Source of the DNA: Betaproteobacteria bacterium
GTDB taxonomy: Bacteria; Pseudomonadota; Gammaproteobacteria; Burkholderiales; WYBJ01
DNA: 32,056 nt
Direction: 5' to 3'
Assembly (NCBI GenBank): GCA_009377585.1
Contig: WHTS01000016.1
Coordinates: 14,664-46,719, forward strand
Numbering within the stretch: position 1 is the first letter of the stretch; every line of letters starts with the position of its first letter. The position numbers were made by a program, and so were the translations under genes. The notes under the pieces are model-generated. The model had not been told where the DNA came from and did no database searches. It was given only the letters and a program-made list of their open reading frames with translations. Below, in pieces: positions 15,475 through 21,744 of this stretch.

Positions 15475-15713
15475 GACTTTCGCAACCGGGCCGGGCACGG
15501 TGTGTGTTAAGTAGTCTGGCCGGAAAAATTGCCGAACGCGGCCGACCTGCGCTTCGCCGTCGCGGTGCGTCATTTGTGGGCGCCGACTTGAGCGGCGCCA
15601 CGCTGCGCGACGCCAATCTGGCCCGCGCCAACCTTCAGCGTACGAATTTGCGGGGAGCGGTGCTGCGCGGAGCCGACTTGCGCAATGCCGATCTCTCCGG
15701 CGCTTCACGATGA
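15471..15713 (+). CDS. Short pentapeptide-repeat protein or fragment
   Basis: 80 codons. The last ~48 residues form about nine consecutive pentapeptide repeats of the A(D/N)LXX type, running from [10 protein letters not shown] to ADLSGASR and including [10 protein letters not shown] and [10 protein letters not shown]. Such repeats build a right-handed beta-helix; roles range from gyrase protection to scaffolding. The first 30 residues (basic, no clear motif) are unconvincing, and no ribosome-binding site precedes ATG 15471, which overlaps the stop of the Bug remnant. It could start later, for example at GTG in FVGADL. Most likely it is a truncated piece of a longer gene, sitting in a scar between intact genes. 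Confidence 0.5.
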   Translation: MRLSQPGRARCVLSSLAGKIAERGRPALRRRGASFVGADLSGATLRDANLARANLQRTNLRGAVLRGADLRNADLSGASR

Positions 15714-15756
15714 ACTCGCTGCCAAGACTTCCTGGCCTGTCTTGCGGCGGGGAGTG

Positions 15757-15873
15757 CGCCTCAGACTTGACCGTTTCGGTCGCGTGCTGCACGACCTGGT
15801 TGAGGTCCACGGTTTGATGGTCGAGGCGGATGCGGCTGCTGACGACGCGCGAGACCTCGAGCGAGTCGCTGAG
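15757..15873 (-). pseudogene. Histidine-kinase fragment (end of DHp domain)
   Basis: Minus-strand translation gives LSDSLEVSRVVSSRIRLD followed by HQTVDLNQVVQHATETVKSEA. This is the characteristic link between the dimerisation helix and the ATPase domain of PAS/hybrid histidine kinases (consensus LLDVSRI.SGKIRLD...VDL..VV..A.ETV). No H-box lies upstream and no N, G1 or G2 box downstream, so only about 40 residues survive. It is unrelated to the complete kinase at 16631, which differs in that segment and is on the other strand. The plus-strand frame over the same bases is a shadow. Confidence 0.7.
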
Positions 15874-15910
15874 GAATGGGCAGCCGGCTTGCTGCGATCC
15901 TGGAGCGAGC

Positions 15911-15927
15911 CTTAAGCTCGCCTTAAG
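15911..15927 (+). promoter_or_regulatory. PmrA/QseB-like direct-repeat box upstream of the response regulator
   Basis: CTTAAG (15911-15916), five bases, CTTAAG (15922-15927) is an exact match to the half-site pattern (C/T)TTAA(G/T)-N5-(C/T)TTAA(G/T) known for PmrA-type OmpR-family regulators. It lies 44 bases before the regulator's ATG. CACACT follows ten bases after the box as a possible weak -10. Autoregulation is the inference. Confidence 0.75.
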
Positions 15928-15971
15928 CGGCTGCCTGCACACTCGGCGCCGTGTCCACCCGAGCCGACTTC

Positions 15972-16634
15972 ATGCGCGTGCTGCTAGTCGAAGACGATCC
16001 GATGATCGGCGCGGGTGCGCAGAAAGGCCTGCGCCAGGACGGCTTCTCGGTCGACTGGGTGCGCGATGGCCGGGCGGCAGCCGCGGCGCTCGCCGCCAAT
16101 ACCTTCGACGCCGTGTTGCTCGACTTGGGCCTGCCCGGCAAGAGCGGCGACGAAGTTCTGAAGTCCATCCGCCGATCGGGGAACGACACGCCAGTGCTCA
16201 TCGTCACCGCACGCGACAAGGTTCAGGATCGAATTGCCGGGCTCGACAGCGGAGCTGACGACTACATCGTGAAGCCGTTCGATCTGGACGAGCTCGCTGC
16301 CCGCATCCGCGCGGTGCACCGCCGGCGCACGGGCCGCGCCGATCCGCTGATCCGGATTCGCAGCCTCACGCTCGACCCGGCCACCCGGCACGTAACCTGG
16401 CGCGGCCAGGAAGTGGCGCTTTCCGCGCGCGAGCTCGCGCTGCTGCAGGCGCTGGTGGAGCGGCCCGGCGCGATCCTGTCGCGCGCCCAGCTCGAAGAGC
16501 GCATCTACGGCTGGGGCGAGGAGATCGAGAGCAACGCAGTCGAAGTCTATGTGCATACGCTGCGCAGGAAGCTCAGCGCAGATTTCATCAAGACGGTGCG
16601 CGGGGTCGGCTACGTCGTTGCGCGCGAGACGTGA
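15972..16634 (+). CDS. OmpR-family response regulator (QseB/PmrA-like)
   Basis: 220 residues. The receiver domain has the acidic pair in VEDDP (8-9), phosphoacceptor Asp51 in VLLDLGLPGKSG, Thr79 and Lys101 in VKPFDLDELAARIRA. The winged-helix DNA-binding domain follows, with LSARELALLQALVERPGAILSRAQLEERIYGW and VEVYVHTLRRKL...TVRGVGYVVA, as in QseB, PmrA and BasR. It is expected to bind direct-repeat boxes, two of which are present nearby. ATG 15972 is preferred over GTG 15951 because it starts the MRVLLVEDDP receiver directly. The stop overlaps the sensor kinase start as GTGA, so the pair is translationally coupled. The inducing signal is not evident. Confidence 0.93.
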   Translation: MRVLLVEDDPMIGAGAQKGLRQDGFSVDWVRDGRAAAAALAANTFDAVLLDLGLPGKSGDEVLKSIRRSGNDTPVLIVTARDKVQDRIAGLDSGADDYIVKPFDLDELAARIRAVHRRRTGRADPLIRIRSLTLDPATRHVTWRGQEVALSARELALLQALVERPGAILSRAQLEERIYGWGEEIESNAVEVYVHTLRRKLSADFIKTVRGVGYVVARET

Positions 16635-17938
16635 GCTCGATCCGCCGCCAGCTGCTCGTCAGCATGCTCGCAGCGGTGCTCGCGGCGGGGTGCATCGCCG
16701 CGCTCGGCGTGTATTACAAGGCACGCCAGGAAGTCGACGAGCTGCTCGATTACCAGTTGCGGCAGATGGCGCTGTCGCTGCGCGATCAGGCGCTGCGCGG
16801 CGCCTTCACCCTCGACATCCCGCCCCTGGCCGAAGGCCTGGACTTCGCTATCCAGATCTCCAGCGACGACGGCTTCCTGCTCTACTACTCGCAGCCTGGC
16901 GTGCAGCTCCCGTTACGCCCCCAGGCCGGCTATTCGAGCCTGGAGACGCCGCAGGGGCCGTGGCGCGCCTATGCGCTGCGCGAACGCGGCCTCACGCTGC
17001 AGGTGGCCCAACCGCTGCCGATGCGCAACCGCCTGGCAAGGGATGCGGCCGGGCGCACGCTGGCGCCGTTTCTTCTCGCGCTGCCGCTGCTCGCCGGGCT
17101 GCTGTGGCTCGCCGTTACGCGTGCACTGAAGCCGCTCGATACGGTGACGAACGCCGTCAAGGCACGCAGCGCGACTTCGCTGCCGCCACTGCCCGAGCGA
17201 AGCGCGCCGCAGGAAGTGCGCCCGCTGATCGCGGCGCTCAACGACCTGCTGGCACGGCTCGGCCACGCGCTCGAATCGCAGCGCAACCTCGTCGCCGATG
17301 CCGCGCATGAGCTGAGGACCCCGCTTACGGCACTGCGGCTGCAAGCGCAACTCGCCGAACGCGCGACCGGGGCCGACGAGCGTGCGGCCGCCTTCGCCAC
17401 GCTGAAGCAGGGCCTCGAGCGTGCGGCCCACCTTGTCCAGCAGCTCCTCACGCTCGCGCGCGAAGACCCGAGCTCCGGTGAACGAACGATGACCGACGTG
17501 GAGCTCGGCGAGATCGCCGCCCGCGTCGTGAGCGACTATTCGGTCCTGGCCGAGAACCGAGGCATCGATCTCGGGCTGGCGCGCCGCGACCCTGATCTCA
17601 TCGTGCGCGGCGAACCCGAGGGGCTCGGCACGCTCCTTTCGAATCTGGTCGACAACGCGCTTCGCTACACCCCGCGCGGCGGCCGCGTCGACGTATCGGC
17701 CTTCCGCGGCGCGGACGGCATCACGCTGGAGGTAAGCGACGACGGGCCCGGCATCGCGCCGCAGGAGCGCGAGCGCGTGTTCGACCGCTTCTACCGGCGC
17801 ACGGATTCCGACCAGCCGGGCAGCGGCCTCGGACTCGCCATCGTGCGCAGCATCGCGCAACGCCACCAGGCGCGCGTGCAACTGGATTCTGGCCCCGGCG
17901 GGGTCGGTCTTGCCGCGCGCGTCGTGTTTCCGGTTTAA
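16631..17938 (+). CDS. Sensor histidine kinase (QseC/PmrB-like)
   Basis: 435 residues. The first membrane segment is at about 8-28, a small periplasmic sensor region follows to about 140, and the second membrane segment is LAPFLLALPLLAGLLWLAV (144-162). After a HAMP-like linker (ALKPLDTVTNAVKARS) come the H-box VADAAHELRTPL (His226), the N-box NLVDNALRYTP, G1 DDGPGI, an F-box (FDRFYR) and G2 GSGLGLAI. It autophosphorylates and transfers phosphate to the coupled regulator. The periplasmic domain (residues about 40-140) contains LDFAIQISSDDGFLLYYS, as in QseC-type sensors. The GTG start overlaps the regulator's TGA. The second direct-repeat box overlaps its own stop codon. Confidence 0.93.
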   Translation: MSSIRRQLLVSMLAAVLAAGCIAALGVYYKARQEVDELLDYQLRQMALSLRDQALRGAFTLDIPPLAEGLDFAIQISSDDGFLLYYSQPGVQLPLRPQAGYSSLETPQGPWRAYALRERGLTLQVAQPLPMRNRLARDAAGRTLAPFLLALPLLAGLLWLAVTRALKPLDTVTNAVKARSATSLPPLPERSAPQEVRPLIAALNDLLARLGHALESQRNLVADAAHELRTPLTALRLQAQLAERATGADERAAAFATLKQGLERAAHLVQQLLTLAREDPSSGERTMTDVELGEIAARVVSDYSVLAENRGIDLGLARRDPDLIVRGEPEGLGTLLSNLVDNALRYTPRGGRVDVSAFRGADGITLEVSDDGPGIAPQERERVFDRFYRRTDSDQPGSGLGLAIVRSIAQRHQARVQLDSGPGGVGLAARVVFPV

Positions 17939-17950
17939 GCGGCGCTTAAG
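17934..17950 (+). promoter_or_regulatory. PmrA/QseB-like box upstream of the DegP-like gene
   Basis: TTTAAG (17934-17939), five bases (CGGCG), CTTAAG (17945-17950). It has the same architecture as the box at 15911 and covers the TAA of the kinase gene. Ten bases after the box lies CAGTAT as a possible -10, the same spacing as at the other box. It implies that the protease gene is a regulon member with its own promoter. Confidence 0.7.
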
Positions 17951-18012
17951 CTTCGTCCCTCAGTATGGCGGTCATGCGCAATAAGCGCGTCCACTGAACT
18001 GAGGAGATCGAA

Positions 18013-19497
18013 ATGAGAGTGAAGCCGATCGTACGAAGCTTGGCCGCGGCGGGTTTGGTGACCGTACTGGGCGTCGGCGGTATCCGATACTACGAGCCGG
18101 CCACGGCGCAAGCCGCAGTCGAGACCTCGCAAGCCGCGGTCGAGACCACCGGCACTCAAGCGAGCTCGATTCCGCTGGCGGCCTTGCCGGACTTCTCCAC
18201 GCTGGTCGAGCGCTACGGGCCGGCGGTGGTGAATATCAGCGTCACGCACGAGGCGCGGGCGCAAGCTGGGGCCACGATACCCAACATGCCTGACTTCGGC
18301 GTCAACCCGGGCGACCCGTTCTATGAGTTCTTCCGGCGTTTCCAGATCCCGCAAATGCCGCACGGCGCCCAACCCTCGCACGGCATAGGATCGGGCTTCA
18401 TCATCAGTCCCGACGGGACGATACTGACCAATGCCCATGTGGTCAAGGATGCATCCGAAGTAACGGTCAAGCTCACCGACCGGCGCGAGTTCAAGGCCAA
18501 GGTGGTCGGCGTCGATGCGCAAACCGACATCGCAGTGCTGAAGATCGATGCCGAGAACCTGCCCAGCGTCAAACTGGGCGATCCGAAAACTCTGGACGTG
18601 GGCGAGTGGGTGGTCGCGATCGGCTCGCCTTACGGCTTCGAGAATTCGGTCACTTCCGGCATCGTGAGCGCGAAAGCCCGTGCCCTCCCGGACGGGACTT
18701 ACGTGCCGTTCATCCAGACCGATGTCGCCGTGAATCCCGGAAACTCCGGCGGTCCGCTGTTCAACCTCCAGGGTGAAGTCGTCGGGATCAACTCGCAGAT
18801 CTACACTCGCAGCGGCGGCTACCAGGGCCTGTCGTTCGCCATACCGATCGATACCGCCATGCAGGTGAAGGCTCAACTGGTCCGGTACGGCAAGGTCACG
18901 CGCGGCCGCCTCGGCGTCATCATCCAGGAGGTGAACCAATCCCTGGCGAACTCGTTCGGCATGGACCGGGCGCACGGCGCGCTGGTAAGCAGCGTGGAAG
19001 ACGGAAGCCCGGCCGACAAGGCGGGTGTCAAGCCCGGGGACGTCGTGTTGAAGGTCGATGGGGCCGCGATTCAGCGCTCGATCGATCTCTCCAGCCGCGT
19101 CGCCGCGATGAAGCCGGGATCGAACGCAACGCTCGAAGTCTGGCGCAACGGCAAACCGCGCGAGCTGTCGGTCGTGATCGGCGAGGCGCCGTCGCAACAG
19201 GTTGCCTCCGCCGACGCGAAGGACCTGTCGGGTGCTCGCCTCGGCGTGGCCGTGCGGCCGCTGAGCCCGCAAGAGCAGCAGCAGGCTCACGTCGAGGGCG
19301 GCGTTCTGGTCGAGCAGGTGGCCGGTGCGGCCGCGAAAGCGGGTATCCGCCCGGGCGACATCATCGTCTCGGTCAACCAGAAGCCGGTGAAGAGCGTCGA
19401 AGAGTTGCGTTCCGCCACAAAGGACGCGGACAAGACGCTCCCCATCCTGGTGCAGCGTGACAACGCCCGCATCTTCGTACCGGTCGAGATCGGCTGA
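18013..19497 (+). CDS. DegP/HtrA-type periplasmic serine endoprotease (MucD-like)
   Basis: 494 residues. An N-terminal hydrophobic signal region (about 8-24) is followed by the trypsin-like domain with catalytic His142 (LTNAHVV), Asp172 (AQTDIAVLKI) and Ser245 (NPGNSGGPL). Two PDZ domains follow, the first around VSSVEDGSPADKAGVKPGDVVLKVDG, the second around VEQVAGAAAKAGIRPGDIIVSVNQ. Such proteases degrade or refold misfolded envelope proteins. A Q-loop-like stretch (FRRFQIPQMPHGAQPSHGIGSGF) precedes the active site. Residues 34-46 contain a short duplication (AAVETSQAAVETT). GAGGAG lies six bases before the ATG. A PmrA-like box upstream suggests control by the adjacent two-component system, and a terminator follows. 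Confidence 0.94.
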   Translation: MRVKPIVRSLAAAGLVTVLGVGGIRYYEPATAQAAVETSQAAVETTGTQASSIPLAALPDFSTLVERYGPAVVNISVTHEARAQAGATIPNMPDFGVNPGDPFYEFFRRFQIPQMPHGAQPSHGIGSGFIISPDGTILTNAHVVKDASEVTVKLTDRREFKAKVVGVDAQTDIAVLKIDAENLPSVKLGDPKTLDVGEWVVAIGSPYGFENSVTSGIVSAKARALPDGTYVPFIQTDVAVNPGNSGGPLFNLQGEVVGINSQIYTRSGGYQGLSFAIPIDTAMQVKAQLVRYGKVTRGRLGVIIQEVNQSLANSFGMDRAHGALVSSVEDGSPADKAGVKPGDVVLKVDGAAIQRSIDLSSRVAAMKPGSNATLEVWRNGKPRELSVVIGEAPSQQVASADAKDLSGARLGVAVRPLSPQEQQQAHVEGGVLVEQVAGAAAKAGIRPGDIIVSVNQKPVKSVEELRSATKDADKTLPILVQRDNARIFVPVEIG

Positions 19498-19521
19498 TCG
19501 CCCTGCAGTGTAGTCTTCATG

Positions 19522-19550
19522 AAGCCGGCGCCTGAGTGCGCCGGCTTTTT
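19522..19550 (+). terminator. Intrinsic terminator of the DegP-like gene
   Basis: AAGCCGGCGC and GCGCCGGCTT form a perfect 10-bp GC-rich stem around a six-base CTGAGT loop, followed by TTTTTAT. It begins about 25 bases after the stop codon and is the clearest intrinsic terminator in the window. The opposite strand lacks the U-tract, so it serves the plus strand. Confidence 0.9.
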
Positions 19551-19565
19551 ATCTCGGCCAGCTGC

Positions 19566-20321
19566 TCAGCGCGCGATCTGGATTCGCACCAGTACGCGCG
19601 AGCGCACCGAAACCATTCCCGGCTCGATCGGCGTCGCGGCGGCTTCGGCGCGCGCCATCACGGCATCCTGCATGAAGGGCCGGATCGGTCCCATCTCCTG
19701 CTCGACCACGGATTGAACCGGGCCCAGCGTCGTACCGAGCGCGGCCGCGATCGCCTCGGCTTCGGCCTGCGCATCGGCCACGGCGTCGCGCAATGCACCT
19801 CGGCGCGCAGCCGCCGGATCGCTCAGCGTGAAGCCGATGCGCTGCACCTGGTTGGCGCCCGCCTGGGTCGCAACGTCGATGAGCTCTCCCAGGCGGTCGA
19901 GCTCGCGCGTTTCCAGGCGCACGATATTGGATGCGGTGTACCCCGTCACCCGCGCCGGCGTGCCGTCGCGCGGCGAGCTATGCTCGGCGCGCAGGGAATA
20001 CGTACCGGTTCCGATCTGCGCGCCCGAGCCGAGCGCCTTGCGCACCGCATCGAGCACGGCCTCCATGCGAGTCGCATTCTGCTGGGCGGCCGCGGCTGCA
20101 TTGTCGGCGCGCGTCGTGACCCCGAAGGCGAGCTGGGCCGTATCGGGCGAGACCCTGACCTCCGCTTCACCCGTCACTTCGATGTACGGCGCTCGATCCG
20201 GCTCGGCTGCGACGCCGTGGGAGCTCCACGACACGCCGAGGAAGAGAAAAAACGCCGCCAAGGCGCACGTCGCCGCGCGCATCCGCGAGCGGGCATTCAA
20301 TACGGTGAAAAGACGCGACAT
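19566..20321 (-). CDS. Exported SIMPL-domain (DUF541) protein
   Basis: 251 residues with a signal peptide (hydrophobic CALAAFFLFLGVSWSSHGVAA, cleaved near VAA-E). The SIMPL domain follows, opening with IEVTGEAEVRVSPDTAQLAFGVTTRA and containing NATRMEAVLDAVRKAL, GYTASNIVRLE and VADAQAEAEAIAAALG. Members (E. coli YggE, BP26 of Brucella) are periplasmic or outer-membrane-associated oligomers linked to oxidative stress resistance, with no enzyme activity established. ATG 20321 is chosen since AGGA precedes it; an in-frame ATG upstream at 20381 and one downstream (MRAATCAL) are alternatives. It converges on the DegP-like gene, and both products act in the envelope. Confidence 0.88.
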   Translation of the reverse strand: MSRLFTVLNARSRMRAATCALAAFFLFLGVSWSSHGVAAEPDRAPYIEVTGEAEVRVSPDTAQLAFGVTTRADNAAAAAQQNATRMEAVLDAVRKALGSGAQIGTGTYSLRAEHSSPRDGTPARVTGYTASNIVRLETRELDRLGELIDVATQAGANQVQRIGFTLSDPAAARRGALRDAVADAQAEAEAIAAALGTTLGPVQSVVEQEMGPIRPFMQDAVMARAEAAATPIEPGMVSVRSRVLVRIQIAR

Positions 20322-20402
20322 GTCGAATCCTGAAGTGGGGAACGAGCCCTGGCGCAGCATCGGGCGTGCCTGCGAGGCCAACGCGCGAGCGGCTCGCGCG
20401 CC

Positions 20403-21590
20403 TCAGTCGGCCGGCAGGCCGTTGCGCAGCAGGTCGCGCGCGATGAACCAGCGATGGATCTCGCTCGGTCCTTCGTAGATCCGGAACGGCCGGCAGGCGC
20501 GATAGATGTATTCGAGCGGCATGTCCTTGGTCATGCCCATGCCGCCGAACATCTGCATGGCGCGATCGACCACGCGCGCGATCAGCTCGCTGCCCTGCAG
20601 CTTGACCATCGCCGCCTCGCGCCGCCAGTTCTTGTCGCCCTGGTCCATCTTCCAGGCGAGCCGCCAGGTGATCCAGCGCACCATCTCCATTTCCTGCCAG
20701 CTGTCGGCGATGGCCCATTGCACCGCCTGGCGATCGGCGAGCAGCGCGCCGAAGGTCTTGCGCTCGTTCGCCTGCGGAATCATGAGATCGAGGCAGCGGC
20801 GCGAATAGCCCATGGCGCGGCAGGCGATCTCCATGCGGCGCACGCCAAGCCGGTTCTGCATCGGCCCGAAGCCGTTTCCCACCGTGCCGAGCACCTGGTC
20901 GTCCGTTACTTCCACGTTGTCGAAGAAGACCGCGTAGGGTGCGTGCTCGCCCACGGTGTTGAACACCGACGGGATGGAAAGGCCTTGCGTGCCCTGATCG
21001 ACCAGGAACGCCGTGATGCCGCCGCGCGAGCCTTTGGATGGATCGGTCACCGCCATGACGATGATGAAGTCGGCCTTGCGCGCGCCGCTGATGAAGATCT
21101 TCTGGCCGTTGATGATCCATTTGCCGTTCTTGTACTCGGCTCGCGTCTTCATCCCGGCGGGATCGGAGCCGGCGGCCGGCTCGGTGATCGCGATCGAGGC
21201 TTTCTTCTCGCCGTTGGCGTAAGGGATGAGGTATTTCTGAATTTGATCGCCCTTGCACGTTTCGCGCAGCATCCACAGGTTGGGGCTGTCGGGCGGCAGG
21301 ATGAACGGCGTGATGCTGTATTTCATCTCCTCGATCACGACCGCCTTGGCCAGCATGCCGAGGTTCTGGCCGCCGTACTCCTCGGGCACGTCGATGCCGT
21401 AGAGGCCGATCTCCTTGGCCTTGCGCTCGAGCTCCTGCTCGACATCGGGCGCGATCAGCGCTGCGTCCGTGAGCCCGCGCTCCGCTTCGCGGCGAATGAC
21501 CTCCTTCTCCAGGGGAATCATTTCCTGCTTGACGAAGCGCGCGACCGTATCGCGCAGCATGCGCAGCTCTTCGGGCAAGGTGAAATCCAT
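20403..21590 (-). CDS. Acyl-CoA dehydrogenase family protein
   Basis: 395 residues with the full fold: an N-terminal helical domain (MDFTLPEELRMLRDTVARFV), the FAD-binding beta domain with ITEPAAGSDPAGMKTRAEY and WIINGQKIFISGARKADF, and the C-terminal helical domain with RRMEIACRAMGYSRRCLDLMIPQANERKTFG and MFGGMGMTKDMPLEYIYRACR. The likely catalytic base is Glu373 in IYEGPSEIHR. It would oxidise an acyl-CoA to the 2-enoyl-CoA, passing electrons to ETF. Chain-length preference is not readable. AGGAG lies six bases before ATG 21590; the ten codons upstream are not needed. It has no beta-oxidation partner next to it. Confidence 0.93.
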   Translation of the reverse strand: MDFTLPEELRMLRDTVARFVKQEMIPLEKEVIRREAERGLTDAALIAPDVEQELERKAKEIGLYGIDVPEEYGGQNLGMLAKAVVIEEMKYSITPFILPPDSPNLWMLRETCKGDQIQKYLIPYANGEKKASIAITEPAAGSDPAGMKTRAEYKNGKWIINGQKIFISGARKADFIIVMAVTDPSKGSRGGITAFLVDQGTQGLSIPSVFNTVGEHAPYAVFFDNVEVTDDQVLGTVGNGFGPMQNRLGVRRMEIACRAMGYSRRCLDLMIPQANERKTFGALLADRQAVQWAIADSWQEMEMVRWITWRLAWKMDQGDKNWRREAAMVKLQGSELIARVVDRAMQMFGGMGMTKDMPLEYIYRACRPFRIYEGPSEIHRWFIARDLLRNGLPAD

Positions 21591-21645
21591 GGGGGCTCCT
21601 GGCGACAGCAACGGAAGCAACGATTCTAGTGTCCTGAGTCAGAAG

Positions 21646-21718
21646 TTCGTCACCCCCGCGAACGCGGGGGTCCAGGTGGAGTCTCGTTCTGGATTCCCGC
21701 TTGCGCGGGAATGACGAA
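21646..21718. repeat. 73-bp inverted paired-hairpin element
   Basis: The ends TTCGTCA and TGACGAA are complementary. Each half is itself a hairpin: CCCCCGCGAACGCGGGGG on the left and ATTCCCGCTTGCGCGGGAAT on the right, with TCCAG and CTGGA facing each other around a spacer. It has the same design as 12765-12839. It lies in the gap between the hydroxylase gene and the acyl-CoA dehydrogenase gene. It is likely a miniature mobile or REP-doublet (BIME-like) element. Confidence 0.75.
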
Positions 21719-21744
21719 TTACGACGACTTTACGATTTACCACA

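Noticed and set aside
15685-15915. A 76-codon plus-strand frame in the scar region
   Set aside because: It is the mirror of the histidine-kinase fragment on the minus strand and has no ribosome-binding site or motif.
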